From Labyrinthula sp. Ha (taxonomy: Eukaryota > Sar > Bigyra > Labyrinthulida > Labyrinthulaceae), in assembly GCA_015227615.1 (NCBI GenBank), contig JAALGZ010000005.1, forward strand, positions 1 to 64,000: a stretch of 64,000 nucleotides of DNA. The letters run 5' to 3'. The translations under genes were made by a program, and so were the position numbers. The first letter of the stretch is position 1. Every line of letters starts with the position of its first letter. The notes under the pieces are model-generated. The model saw only the letters and a list, made by a program, of their open reading frames with translations. It made no database searches and was not told the origin of the DNA. Positions 20,401-32,715 of the stretch are shown here, in pieces.

Positions 20401-21219
20401 GGGTAGGCTTTCTCTCATCTTTTCTTCTGATTCCTGGTTCTTATTCTTGACTATCTGGTCACAGTAGATGTTTTCTTAATCTTCTGTTGTTGGTTTTGGT
20501 TTTACTTTCCTTTTTTTTTGTTAAGATTAGAATTCATAATCGATCAGTCAAAAAATTAACGGTCAATTTTGAGAAAAGTTATGCCGTCTCTATTGAGTTT
20601 TGGTTGAATTTCAGAATCTCATCGGTTTAATTGGAGTTTTAAAAGGACAGTTAACGAAATCGGGTTTTGAAAGGATGGGTCGCCAGAAAGAGCCAATTAG
20701 GTTCTTACCAATAAAGTTGACTATAATATTAATTTTAATGGATGCGTGGCTATAAAAGTTCTTTCGCGTTTTTAGAATCGTTTGCAGTAGGCTTCATATA
20801 CACTTATCTACAAGTCGACTGAAGAAAGTAACTTTATCAAAGATAGAAACAGATTCCTTACTATGTTTAAAATTATTTATAGTCCGGATATATATATAAG
20901 GGCTTATATCTATACATGTGCATCTTTGCCTGAATGTGTTTTTCATTTTCAAGATTAATACCAGCACATGTACCATGTTAAATAAAAAAACAGAGTAGAG
21001 TACCAATTTATGAAAATTTTATAATGATAAAGGCAAAAACAATCTAAAAAGTTGGTACAAGTGACCAAAATATTACGCGTTCATGCATTTGGAATATTTT
21101 TTAAAATTTAGAACGAGGATAGATAGTTCAATTGTAGTTGCTTGCGACTCCTCCCAAAAAGCACTCGGCCTGCAATACTGTTAAAAAGGATACAACATCA
21201 AACGAGACAGGAAAAGAAA
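20401..21219. other. Non-coding sequence upstream of the glycerol kinase gene
   Basis: The first part may hold further N-terminal remnants of the recombinase relic, with Lys/Ser/Thr-rich minus-strand readings up to about 20520. The rest is plain AT-rich sequence and the presumed promoter of the glycerol kinase gene. No gene is supported. Confidence 0.5.
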
Positions 21220-22774
21220 ATGGAGTATATCGGTTCAATTGATCAGGGAACAACCAGCACCCGATTCATTCTCTTCTCGAAGGATGGTGATCAAGTTGCA
21301 TCTCACCAAGTAGAGCACAAGCAAATTATGCCTCAGAAGGGATATGTTGAGCACGATCCGCTGGAAATCTGGAACAATACCGTAATCTGCATTAACGAAA
21401 CTATGAAGAAATCAAACATTCCAAAAGATGTACTTATCTTTATTTGTATAAGTTTAGAGCCTAAAAGCTATTGGGATAACAAACCAACGAGAAACAACAA
21501 TTTGTTGGTCAAGAAAATCTGGAAAACCTTTGTACAATGCAGTTGTTTGGATGGACATGCGTTCTCAAAATATTTGCGATGACATAGTTTCTACTTTACC
21601 TGATGGCGCAGACTCTTTCAAAAAAATAACAGGTTTGCCAATATCTCCTTACTTTGCAGCTACCAAAATATCTTGGTTGTTAAAAAACATTCCCGAAATA
21701 CAAAACTATTCAGAAACGAGTTCAGATGATATTTGTTTTGGAACAATTGATTCATGGTTGATGTTTAAACTTTCTGGTCATTCTGAGTTTTTGACGGATG
21801 TTACAAATGCAAGCAGATACCTTTTGATGGACTTGAAAAGTCTGACATGGGATGAAAAATTGCTTCAATTTTGGAATATTAAGAAAGAGTGGCTTCCTAC
21901 AATTTCTCCATCGGCTGAGGTTTTATTTGAAGTAAGTTCTGTTGAGTCAGTTGAAGGTGTTCCTGTTTCTGGAATAGTTGGTGATCAACAGGCAGCTCTC
22001 TTAGGACAGCTTTGTGTTGAAAAGAATAGTTTGAAAAATACTTATGGTACTGGATGTTTTCTCTTGTACAATACTGGGGAAGAAATTATTTACTCCAAGA
22101 ACGGATTATTATCTACAGTTGTATTCATGAAGGATAATAAGCCAACTTATGGTTTGGAGGGCTCTGTAGCTATCGGTGGGGCTGTCATTCAGTGGTTACG
22201 GGATAATCTGGAGATAATTAAGGATGCAAAAGAAAGTGAAGCGTTGGCGAAAAGTGTAGATGACAATGGAGGAATTTATTTTGTCCCTGCATTTAGTGGT
22301 CTTTACGCTCCATACTGGAGGTCGGATGCAAGGGGGGCAATTGTGGGAATGACCAGATTTGTTCGGAAAGGACATTTTGCAAGAGCAGCATTGGAAGCGG
22401 TTGCTTTCCAAGTGAATGATTTAATTGATGCAATGAAAAAAGATGTAAATGTTGAGAGTTTGGAAGAGGTTAAGGTTGATGGTGGGATGGTTAGAAATGA
22501 GCTGCTACTACAGTTTCAAAGTGACATTTCTCAGGTGAAGATTGTTGTACCGAAAGTTATTGAGACCACAGCAATTGGTGCAGCATTTGCAGCCGGTTTG
22601 GGTGTGGGTATTTACAAGGACTTTGAAGATTTGAAGGGTAAGTGGAAGTTTGGAAAGAAGGTTGAACCACAGATGGACGAGGGCAAAAGGGTCGAGTTGT
22701 GTAAGGGATGGAAGAAGGCTGTTAAGAGAACTCTAAGCTGGACAGATGAAAATGAAACGCTGGACATTGTGTAA
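21220..22774 (+). CDS. GK: Glycerol kinase (FGGY carbohydrate kinase), two exons
   Basis: It phosphorylates glycerol with ATP to sn-glycerol 3-phosphate, the entry of glycerol into glycolysis and lipid synthesis. The start is ATG 21220; the earlier TTG at 21142 is rejected because family similarity begins at this ATG with the phosphate loop GSIDQGTTSTRF. The frame breaks inside a highly conserved stretch. Removing 21430-21457 as a 28-nt GT-AG intron joins IPKD to SLKAIGITNQRETT exactly as in the family and gives 508 residues, the usual length. Other landmarks are the FGGY signature YFAATKISW (about 135-143), the catalytic base region GDQQAALLGQ with D246, TYGTGCFLLYNTG, APYWRSDARGAI, VDGGMVRNE and ETTAIGAAFAAGLG. 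No membrane or targeting segment is evident. The gene stands alone with deserts on both sides. Confidence 0.95.
21430..21457 (+). other. 28-nt GT-AG mini-intron in glycerol kinase
   Basis: Begins GTACTTATC and ends AAGTTTAG. Its length is not a multiple of three, so without removal the frame is lost in the most conserved N-terminal block. With removal the protein follows the family without a missing or extra residue. It is A/T-rich, like a genuine intron. Confidence 0.85.
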
Positions 22775-25700
22775 TTTCACTAGAATTTCGTTATAGAATA
22801 TTCTAGTTTGATTTGATTTATTTATGCGTGAATTCTCAGTTTACACTTCAATGATCTTCATTCATTCGGGGCAATTGAAGATTTAGTAGCATGATTATGA
22901 AAAGGAAAATCTTTGTAGCGGGAACAAAGAAATGTATATAGTCACTGTTTGCCCAGTTGCGTTAACCCCGTTTGTTTTAGCCCGAGTGCGGCAGCTACTA
23001 TTATTCAAACTAGGTTCAAGATCAAGAACGGGCTTTAGCAGTTAGCCGTTTTATTTAGCCAAGACCAGTTTAACTTTTTTTTTGTTACGGACCGACTCTG
23101 AGGTTTGAGACTCCTCGGTCTTACAAGGAGCATATGACAGATCCAAAGAAGTCTCTTGCGTCCTGTGGAAATTGAACCTACCAAACAAACCCCCAGCACT
23201 CACTCTAAATTGAAGTTGATTGTAAGAGGGGATTTATTGCTTAATAGCTGGGAGGCTGTGAATGGTGGCACTTGTTGAAAATGAGTTTGCATCATGAAGA
23301 GTGTCCCTGGTAAAAGAGCTTCCTATAGTTAAACTGGGAAGCTAGATTAAGGTTTAGCTTAGACGACGAGAATGTTATCAGAATGTTTTGTAGAATAGAA
23401 GTAGTGATGTCCACCTGGAATAAGGGATGTCAATGCTCTGTCATGACGTGAAATGTTTTTGCGTGATGGAAGGAAAATTTCAGAGTTTATTTGTATGTTA
23501 TGAAAAAAAGGGCTTCTTCCCTAGCAGTCTTAGTCCAAGTTGGAAAAGAACAATTAACAGAGAATGTAGAATGTTGAGGCACTCGCGAATTTTCGAGATT
23601 GGAATGGATATCCCTAAATAGAAGATGTTCTAACCTCTTGAGAATTGATTAATGGCACAACAGGTTAAAACTAAAAGTTCGGCCTAATGCAAGAAAGGAA
23701 ACAAAGATGCTAAGAATATTTACTCATCATGTGTGGAGGTCGCTTCCAATGTGGATCAAGTCGTTGTATTACTTCTTAATAAAGTGTAAATGACAGAATA
23801 AAAAAATCAAGAAGGCAGCCCCAAAGCAAAGCTGTTCATTCAACTCTGTCACGATGTTGTTATTCAAAAACTTGAACCTAAAAACTAAAGGGGTTATTCG
23901 AAGTTTAGTTGTCACAACTAGTGTAAAGAAAAAGTCTATTGTTAGGTTGTTAACCGCTACCAAGCAAAAAGAAACAGTGTTATCTACAAAAGGCTACCAA
24001 ACAGAATAGATTTCTAACTGAGGTTAAGAATGTGGTTGTTAGTCGCAAAGTCAAGCTAAAGAGACTTGCATGAGATTAAGAATGAATGAGCTTCTAAGGT
24101 TGGTACGGTGTTTTCTTAGGTGTGGATTGAAATCAGGTAGCTTTCTCTCTATTTAGTGCCACATTGTTGCAAACACTGTTGGATTCTGATCACCCGTAAT
24201 TAATTTAGCATATCCTTAAGGCGATAACGAGAACTTTGATCCGTGTATTTCTTGACTGATTTCTACGGTTTCGATTGAGGACGAGATGTAATTCGTACCA
24301 AATTCTTTTTTGTGTTGTTACAGACAGAAAAGGCGTTTTCGTTGTACCGTGATAATCAACGTACCATACAACTACGCAGTAAGAAGCACTGAAAAAAAAT
24401 AATTTTGACGAATCCGGTAAATATATTATGCCTTAAGTCTTGGGGCTACAAACAAGTTTTGAGACTAAACACAAGACTCAAAACTTAAGTTTAGTGACTA
24501 AGCTCGTGACACTTCACTAGAGTAGCGAAGTAAAGTTAAGAGACTTCACGTCAATTACAGGAAGATTATCGACACACTGTCACAAGTTTTTCATTGGATT
24601 TTGACAAAAAAAAAATGTGTTGATTGTATTTAAATCCAATAAACTGCAGCACTTTAAAACTTGCATTTAGTGGCAGATAATGCATTCATTGAAAGCCCAG
24701 TTAAAGCAAGAATGGCAACTTAGATTGAAAGAATTTATTTATTCATCCATCCTTTTGTGTGCCTAAGCTCTAAACAAAAAATGAATCAAACTATCTCAAT
24801 GCTTTATACCACGAACTAAATGAAGGATTAGAACATGGCCACTTTGCAATTCTAGGCGGTGATCATTTTGGAAAAAATTTGAAAACAAATCTTTTCAACC
24901 AAGAACTTGAAACCCAGGATCGTTTCGGGGGCACAAAAATGCATCTAATAAAACTCTTAGATTTTTTATTAATTTAGAGTTTGATTGAGTCACAAGAGTA
25001 CTGTATCACGATCCCAATAGAAAAACATGAAATGGTTCCTCTAACAAATCTGATGTCTTCAATGGAATTTTAGGTTGCGGTCCAAGTCTAGCAGCTTCAT
25101 AATAAGAGAGTATGCGCCTAATTTGTGATTTATGGGATATTTGCATTTACAGCTAATAGCAAAGCAACGGTTGCCAATGTGCTCTAAAATACGTGGAAAC
25201 TTCTGATTCTAACTGATTCTTAGTAACACTAGGATTTCGGAAAGAAAAACACATTTTATTAAAAAACTAGTAGTGCAGAATATGATTCATTAGTAGCTAC
25301 TTACTAATGAGAACTCTTAAAGTAGCATTTTACAGTTTGGCATGGTTTTGTACCGGAGGCGACTACTAAGACCGAGACTGGATATCTATGTACTCGAGAT
25401 AAGTACAATGCTTTTGATCAAGCATTATTTAAACTCTAGGCTCCACATTGTTTTTGGTTTGGGTGTAGCTCTTCGCTCGTAAGTGAAATTCACCTTTGTT
25501 TCATTCTCATGATCATCCGACACCGTTCGAATTACCCCCATCAAGACATTGGTAAAATATTTCGGTGTGTAAAGTCGAGTCTTTGAAGAAACCCCTAACT
25601 GCCTGTATCGTCTCGTTTAGCTATAAAAAACCTTAATTGCCAACGATACTTTGCCATTAAAAGCTTTTCATCCGTTTACGGCATTGAGGCCCGTAATCCT

Positions 25701-26332
25701 AGTCATTGCAGCAGTTTTTTATCTTAAACTATTTCCATAGGAAAGTCGAACTAAGTCATGTGCGATCGCTAGGCCAAAAAAAGTTAAGCGTCTGGAGGAG
25801 AAAGATGTGAAATGAGCATTATTCTCCCTGTAGTTCCTATTTTGCTATGTCGGGTGCATTATTATTAGTTTTGGTCAGTGTTGTTGTCTTTAACTCAATA
25901 ATTCTTATACTCGAGTATCTGCCCTAGAACCCAGGAAATGTACTAAGGTCTGTAAGTTTTCTATTTATCTTATTCAGTTTCAAAATTTGAGCACTTTCAA
26001 AGATTTTTGGAGAAAGACAACTCTTAGTTTGATTTCTGAAGTTGTAAATCGAAGATAAGAATTACATTAACAATTCTATTCACAGTATCTTCCTGATATT
26101 CTCATCGTTTGATTGGATACTTTGCGTGAAATAAACGTGTCATCATCAAATTAAATCCAGTTGTGCCCAAAATGTAACTCCCTGGATTCAGTTATTTTCA
26201 ACATAGGACCAAATATATGATAATTCCCATATAATATGCAATAATTATGGAACATGTTACTAATTGTATGCCAGGATCATAAAGTCAGAAGTTATAAGAC
26301 TATACCGTTTAAATAAAAGAAAAACAAAGAAA
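22775..26332. other. Intergenic region of about 3.6 kb
   Basis: No supported gene. The part from about 22940 to 23420 is less AT-rich than average, but all six frames are quickly stopped. It contains one hairpin-like element near 24454 (listed separately). The last hundred bases are the presumed promoter of the first CTL gene. Confidence 0.6.
24454..24486. repeat. Short inverted repeat
   Basis: A perfect 10-bp inverted repeat (AAGTTTTGAG at 24454-24463 and CTCAAAACTT at 24477-24486) with a 13-nt loop. It lies far from genes and no function is assigned. Confidence 0.6.
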
Positions 26333-28876
26333 ATGAGTTCTGAAAACATGGTCATAGAAGATGAACCAGCACCTGCAAATAACCGCTTCAACGAAAATAA
26401 AAGCAGTGAAAACCCTAAGTTTAAAAAAACTGGGGGAAAGGGTCCCAGCCTAGCTGAGTTAGAAAGGTTGAACAGCTCTCTGTTCAATGTCGTAAGTGGG
26501 GGAAATAAACTGGCACTATACCAAGCAAAGAGCCAAGCTGTATTCGAAGAATTAGGTAAAGATTTGCCACCGAAAGATGCTGATAAAAGGAAATGTACTG
26601 ATGTTTTCTGTTTGCTATCATTTGTGGTGTATATGTTGGGAATTGCTGGTGTTGCAGTTTACGCGTTTTCAGAGGGCGATCCAAGATTACTAATTTATGG
26701 TTCTGATAATCAAGGAAGAACTTGCGGAACTGGAGAGTTGTCTGAGAAGGAAAATCTTGTATGGCCACGATTCAGTGAGGACATCTTTGACGCTGTTGCT
26801 AGAAGCGCTGAAGGTGGTAGCATTGATAACCTTCTTTCTGGAGATATTCATCTGTTTGGGGTCTGTGTTGAATCATGTCCAGATGTTGGGGACTTTATCT
26901 GCACAGTTGAAGCAGAAGAAGAAATTACGGCAATTTTGGCCCAGGCAGAAGAAGAGAATGAGGAATTAAGCAGGAGTGATATAGTTACGCAGTGTATAAA
27001 CTCAGACAGTTTGGTCTCTTTTTTGGATATTGATGTTGATCTTGATTTTGGAAGTTCTTCCTGTAAGAGCGAGAAAGTTAGGAATGAATGCTTTGAAGCT
27101 CTTTTCAACCATTCCTCTCTTTTATTTAGATGCTTTCCAGAATTTGTTTTGGAATCTGAAATTATTGAGGATGAAACTGGTTGCACAAAAAGTAAGAATG
27201 TGACAAATTTCTTGGGCCAAGTTGAAGAAAAATGTGTCAGGTTCAAAACTGTAACGAAAGTTACTGAAGAGCAGCCTACCGAGACGGATCTTTTATTTGA
27301 GGCTTATAACACTGCTGGGAGACAGCTGCAAGAACTTCTTGCAGACCTTTTTCAAACGTATAATGTCATTGTTATTCTAGGTTTGACGTACCCATTATTT
27401 GGATCTTTACTTTACATTACGCTTATGTGGTTCTTCGCACAGGTTGTTGTTTGGTTTACTGTTATTGCCTCCTTATTGGGGGCTATAATGTTTACAGTCT
27501 TTTTGTACTTCAAAGCTGGAATTATCAGTGAATCTAACCTTGAAGCAGCGCTGAACGATGTAGTTGGAAACATTGCAGACTCGGACCTTTTCAACGCCTC
27601 TGAATCTTTTGATTCAGTTGGCATCGAAGAAACTGGGCTCTCAGATACGCTTGTAGAGAGTACTGATTACCAAAATGAGTTTGAAGTGGCTGCATATATA
27701 GCAACCGCACTCACTTTGCTTTTGTTTCTCGTCATTATATATCTGATTCCCAAGATAAAGAGAGCAATCGAGTTTTTTAAAGAGGCGTCGAAGAGTTTAA
27801 GACAGAATCTCTGCTTGCTAATTATTCCTCTGATCTGCGGTGGCTTTTTGTTAGCAAATGGCATTTTTTTTCTCCTTACGGCATCATTTGCTCTTTCAAT
27901 TGGAGAGGTCGAATTCAATGATTTAAATGTCTCCCTACCGTTTAACATTTCTGCAGAGGATCAGACCATATCTTTGAATGAGACACTGTTTGCTACTGAA
28001 TTTGTTTCTGTTAGCTATACTGATGTGCTCTTTTGTTTCTTGTTCCTGGGCTACCTTTGGGTAACTCAACTAGTAGCTGGATTAAGAACAATGACCATAT
28101 CTGGGGCCATTGCTGACAGCTACTATAACAACAAATATGATGAAGAAAATGTCGATGACGATATCTTAGATTTCGGTTTCGATAGGCTAAGGGCAAGCAG
28201 TTACATTGCCTTCAGGTTTCATGTTGGTAGTGCAGCTTTTGGAGCTTTGATAATTGCGATTATTCAACTATTTAGAGCTATTGCAGCCTATATCTCGGAG
28301 AAGACAAAAGATCTTCAAGAGGAAAACAGGCTGGTAAGGTACCTAATGCTTTCAGTGCATTGTTTCTTACGTTGTGTGGAAAAATGTGTTGAATATATTT
28401 CTAAGAACTCTTACATAATCACTGCGATGCATGGAGACTCTTTTTGTAAGGCATCGAGAACTGCTTTCTACTTGGTAGCGGCAAATCTTGCCCAAGTTTC
28501 AACAGTGGCATTTTTGAGTGAGATCTTGATAAAGTTCGGGCAAATCATGGTTGCAGTTTCTGCTGCTTGCTTCTCTTTTCTATGGCTGGATTATTCATCG
28601 CAGTACGCAACAGGAGGAGAAAATGAAATCAGTAGTTTCATACCTACAGTATTAATAATTTTGATAGTCGCTTGGATTACAAGTGGAGAGATAATGGGTG
28701 TATATAACTCGGCTATAGATACTATTCTTATGTCGTATTGTTATGACAAGGCGTATGGGGTAAAAGATTACAATGCACCAGTGAATAAAGCCAAATCAGG
28801 CTTCTTGAATTTTATGGCAAAGAATAAAAAGGATGAGGGTGCCATGCGAAAACAACAATCGTTGTATGCGTTCTAG
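26333..28876 (+). CDS. Choline-transporter-like protein (CTL/SLC44 family), copy 1
   Basis: 847 residues from ATG 26333; an upstream TTG frame is ignored because the paralogue starts at the equivalent ATG and has exactly the same length. The N-terminal cytoplasmic part is followed by helix 1 (about 91-112), then the family hallmark GDPRLLIYGSDNQGRTCG. A large Cys- and Asn-glycosylation-rich extracellular loop follows, then several helices from about residue 345 on, and the conserved C-terminal CTL block: YIAFRFHVGSAAFGALI, a Cys-rich amphipathic stretch, ITAMHGDSFCKASRTAF, then GVYNSAIDTILMSYCYDKAYG. Family members are multi-pass plasma or organelle membrane proteins that export or import choline and related amines. 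Substrate is not deducible here. Intronless. Its sister lies 3.8 kb downstream in the same orientation. Confidence 0.93.
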   Translation: MSSENMVIEDEPAPANNRFNENKSSENPKFKKTGGKGPSLAELERLNSSLFNVVSGGNKLALYQAKSQAVFEELGKDLPPKDADKRKCTDVFCLLSFVVYMLGIAGVAVYAFSEGDPRLLIYGSDNQGRTCGTGELSEKENLVWPRFSEDIFDAVARSAEGGSIDNLLSGDIHLFGVCVESCPDVGDFICTVEAEEEITAILAQAEEENEELSRSDIVTQCINSDSLVSFLDIDVDLDFGSSSCKSEKVRNECFEALFNHSSLLFRCFPEFVLESEIIEDETGCTKSKNVTNFLGQVEEKCVRFKTVTKVTEEQPTETDLLFEAYNTAGRQLQELLADLFQTYNVIVILGLTYPLFGSLLYITLMWFFAQVVVWFTVIASLLGAIMFTVFLYFKAGIISESNLEAALNDVVGNIADSDLFNASESFDSVGIEETGLSDTLVESTDYQNEFEVAAYIATALTLLLFLVIIYLIPKIKRAIEFFKEASKSLRQNLCLLIIPLICGGFLLANGIFFLLTASFALSIGEVEFNDLNVSLPFNISAEDQTISLNETLFATEFVSVSYTDVLFCFLFLGYLWVTQLVAGLRTMTISGAIADSYYNNKYDEENVDDDILDFGFDRLRASSYIAFRFHVGSAAFGALIIAIIQLFRAIAAYISEKTKDLQEENRLVRYLMLSVHCFLRCVEKCVEYISKNSYIITAMHGDSFCKASRTAFYLVAANLAQVSTVAFLSEILIKFGQIMVAVSAACFSFLWLDYSSQYATGGENEISSFIPTVLIILIVAWITSGEIMGVYNSAIDTILMSYCYDKAYGVKDYNAPVNKAKSGFLNFMAKNKKDEGAMRKQQSLYAF

Positions 28877-31800
28877 AATACATGGTCAAGTAAGAAGAGC
28901 TATTTTGTGGGGCATAATAATCAAGTATTAGCTCTGTCATTCTTTAGCATTACATTCTCTAGTTGCTCCTTAATGTGTGACCTGCTCCAAAAATGTCTTG
29001 ATATAAATAACTTAGCTAACCTCCTATTTAAATGGCGGGACCAATTTCTATTTGGTTAAGAATAGGGTTAAGTACCACAAACAGAAATGTTGAGTTATAG
29101 CCAGTCAGGGATACAAAATTCATATAGCACTGATCGTAGCAACCATTTTTCCAGCAAAGATGAAACGGCGCTAGCTATCCATGTGAGGTAGACTGTTCAA
29201 TGACATGAAGTTTTTTCATTTTTATTGAACCAATTTCCTAACTGCCCATAGATCCAAACTTAACTGGAATGAATTCTGCTATCAACAATGATTGCTGAAC
29301 ATCATTGGGCTCATCTAGGAGGAAACTTTTAAAAAAGGTAAAACTTCCTTTTTTTATACTCTTAAGCCACTATGTCAATCACAGGTTGAGAAAGAAAAAC
29401 GGATGTCGTATTGACAGTAAAGGAAAGGGCTCTACCCGAGATCTTGTTTTAATCCAGAGAAGAAGTATTGTTAACTGTTCAAGTCTCTGTGTATCATTTC
29501 CTTAGATCCCCGCTCCAAGAGGTATTTTTTTTTTATTTCATTGAAATAAATATGCCGATATTTGTTTAAATACTACAGAAGTAAATTTATATTATGTAGG
29601 CAGCTATTGGTACTAGGATTGTCATAGTGAGAGATGCTTCATTTAGAATACTCTTAAATCTTTTGAACATAAACAACTAGATTGCTATATAATTGCTGTT
29701 ATAAACAAGTCATAAGCTCTGTATTATTTTCTGAAGGTATGGCCATAAGTAAATATATCCCGTTGGCCAGCTCAAACACGCATCATTAAAACAAATTAGC
29801 CTCAATTAAAGGTGTAACGAATATGTTTCCAATGGTCTAACTGATTTCGAATGAATAAGATTTCAAAGGGTGAGTGGTATGAATCATAATAGAATGGGCC
29901 TTCTTTATACATAATATAGTGTTGAGTCAATACACTTGGCTTTTTAACTGATAATTTTAGCAAAAGGCATCTCACAAATATCAGAAACAATTTTCGGCAA
30001 AATATTTGTCTTTCTCCATATAATAGTGGGGTTCATCAGAAATGAAAAATAAAGATAAGAATGTTTTTCGTTGAGCACAATACTTTGACGCATATGAGCT
30101 GTCCGATAATCCCTGGAGTTTTATTATGAATAAAATAGAGACTAAGTTAAACAGTTAAACTGGCATTAGATTCTGAAATAATACGATACCCTCGGTTCTG
30201 TCTAGTCAATTGACTTAAAAAAGTATTTGACAGTTTTTTTTATTCTAATTATCAATGATAAAATTGGGATTTAGATTTTTTCAATTGATTCTAACCATGT
30301 TCTGTTCATCAATTGATCATGAAAAATAAAGTGCACCACACAACCTTGGGTCAACCAGCTGAAGAATACTTATTTTATATGTGCATCGTATGAAAAATAT
30401 ATAAGAAGGCCATCTTGCCCGGGAATAATCTGAAAACAGAAACTAGTAGGGGCACTTGCACCTATTTTGAAGAATTTCATACGGTGGGAAAATGAAATGT
30501 AGATTTTCTGACCACTTATTTCAGGGTCATGTGGCTCAATGTAATATTAATAATTAAGTAATTATCAATAATCATCCAAATGGCTGGAAAGTTATTAGCA
30601 ACAATCAATAAGAATATTATTGGCAAAATTTTAGTCATCAATTAATATTAAATCAAATTTGATCCCTATGTGCAATATAGATACCAAGTCTTATACGGCG
30701 TGCCATGTCTTCGAAACAATCTTCCTAAAGTATGCAACAATTTAGTCAACAAGCTCTAAACACAGTTTCATAAAACAGGTAACTAGCAAAAGATTTTTGC
30801 ATTAAATTTCACTATGGTGCTCAAGTAGAGAAATTATGTCTAGGTTAAACCTTGAAGGAAAGGGATTCTATAACTCTAAGTTGGGGTTAATGCCACGGAT
30901 AACAGATATGCGTTCACAATTTAAAAAAACATTGATATTCCTATCTATGTACTGTAAATGCTTTGTGAAAGTATTCATCTATAAGAGTGGAATACTTCTC
31001 ACCATCTCCCACGGCTGTCCTCCAAGATTTATCAAGCAGGGGTAAAGTCACACATATGTCAAGTAATTTGCTTCATCAAAGGCATCCTCGTTTTTGGAAG
31101 GCAGGGGCTAGAAAGGATAATTTTATGTTCAAAAAAATTACTTACTATTTCCATAAAGGTCATCGTGGTAGTCTTCTGAAATGGTTATATGTGTATTGAT
31201 TGAAGAATATAGAAACCTTCAAACTGGCAAAGATGTGAAATTCCCAAATACAAGCGCATCAAAAAAATATATTTAGAAACACTTAGACATTTAGTTCATA
31301 CAGGGAGCCTTCCTCAAATTTTTCTATCCTCGGCTTAAATCTGACTAGATAATGTGACAGTACATCTCGTATTTGCTCTGTCCGTTCAAACATCAAACAA
31401 TGACAACTGAACTTGAAGAAGTATTGAATCGTCAGAAAACTAAACTTAAACTTACATCCTTGTTATTTTTGATAGCCTTACTATAGTTGGTGTTATTTAG
31501 ACTGAAAGAATAATCAGTGCTTCATTTAGTCAAAATTTGAATGGAACGGATAGTATGACCAGATTTTTTCATTCCTAGAGACAGCTTCTGAGGGGATTCA
31601 AATACTCTGAGGACAAAGAAAAATAGTATATACTAAATATATTCATTTGCAATAAACAAATACCTTATCTGAAATGTTAGTATGTTTCCTTTTTAGGAAA
31701 AGTGAAGTATTGATATTAAGTGCAGCTTGTGATACTGGGGAATTCTCGATTGAGAACTCGCTGTTAGCTTTACTAATGGTCGGTTTAATTTATGTGGCTA

Positions 31801-32715
31801 GGTTACATACTCAGACAGCTCTCCTAGTTTTGGTAAATATATTGTCATTTCTATTTAGGATGTGACTAAGTTTTGCTCTATTCCACTTACGGATGTTAAC
31901 CTAGGAATGGCAGATTAAGTACATTGACGGCGAATTGAAATTGTAACTTACAAACTCTAAAAGAAAGCTCGATAGAGCCAAACTTTTATATCATAATTTA
32001 AAATTATATTCCTACAAAAAATACCTGTGACCTCAATACATAATGGAAGATGAAAATCTAATGAAGTAAATGATATTTAACAAGGCAAATATTATCTTCT
32101 GTTTGACGCAGATGATAGTGAGGTTTATGGAGCCACTAAACTAAAATAAAGCTAGTACAAGCATATTTAAAATAACTACTGGGATAACCAGCCATGACCA
32201 TTATTTATGTTTTCTCTGGGATAATGAAGTATCAAGCAAAGCACTCAAACTAGAATCATATCCCAAAATTAGCACCCCCCAAAGAAGCTTGAGCTCAAAA
32301 AGTCACAAGTTTTAACATCTAAAAATAGAACTGAAGATAATTAATTAATGGATTTCTATAAAATAAATCTTGCTAAAAGCTTCGACAAACTGAACGTTCT
32401 TTTGTACTGAGGTCTATTCACCTTAATTTCACTAAAGAGGTTAACCCTTGTAGACTATCAATTATCAATATCATTCAATATTATCATTTGCCCAGATTAT
32501 CGAATCTCTAATAATATATTATAAATAGATACACTTATCCGTTTACGCAAACATTCTTCAGAACTCTAAAGGTTGTCTTAAGAAACTTCAGAGACTTATA
32601 TCATAGATCATGATAAACAGGTGTCCCCGAAATCAGAACGAACCTAAGAAAAAGACTACTTTTCTGGGCTTAGATAATAATTGTTCGGGGGCACTATACT
32701 AATAAAGGAGAAGAC
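28877..32715. other. Spacer between the two CTL genes (about 3.8 kb)
   Basis: No gene supported. Short frames (29305-29505, 30836-31045, 30987-31199, 31674-31865, all +) lack any recognisable feature. The sequences directly upstream of the two CTL start codons are not visibly alike, so the duplication does not preserve a shared promoter or is old. Confidence 0.6.

Noticed and set aside
21142-21582. Glycerol kinase seen as two separate overlapping frames, suggesting a frameshifted pseudogene.
   Set aside because: A 28-nt GT-AG segment at the exact break restores the family sequence and normal length, and no other damage is present.
23013-23023. A GGTTCAAGATC sequence resembling a tRNA B box.
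   Set aside because: No matching A box, no T-arm stem and no 7-bp acceptor stem at tRNA spacing.
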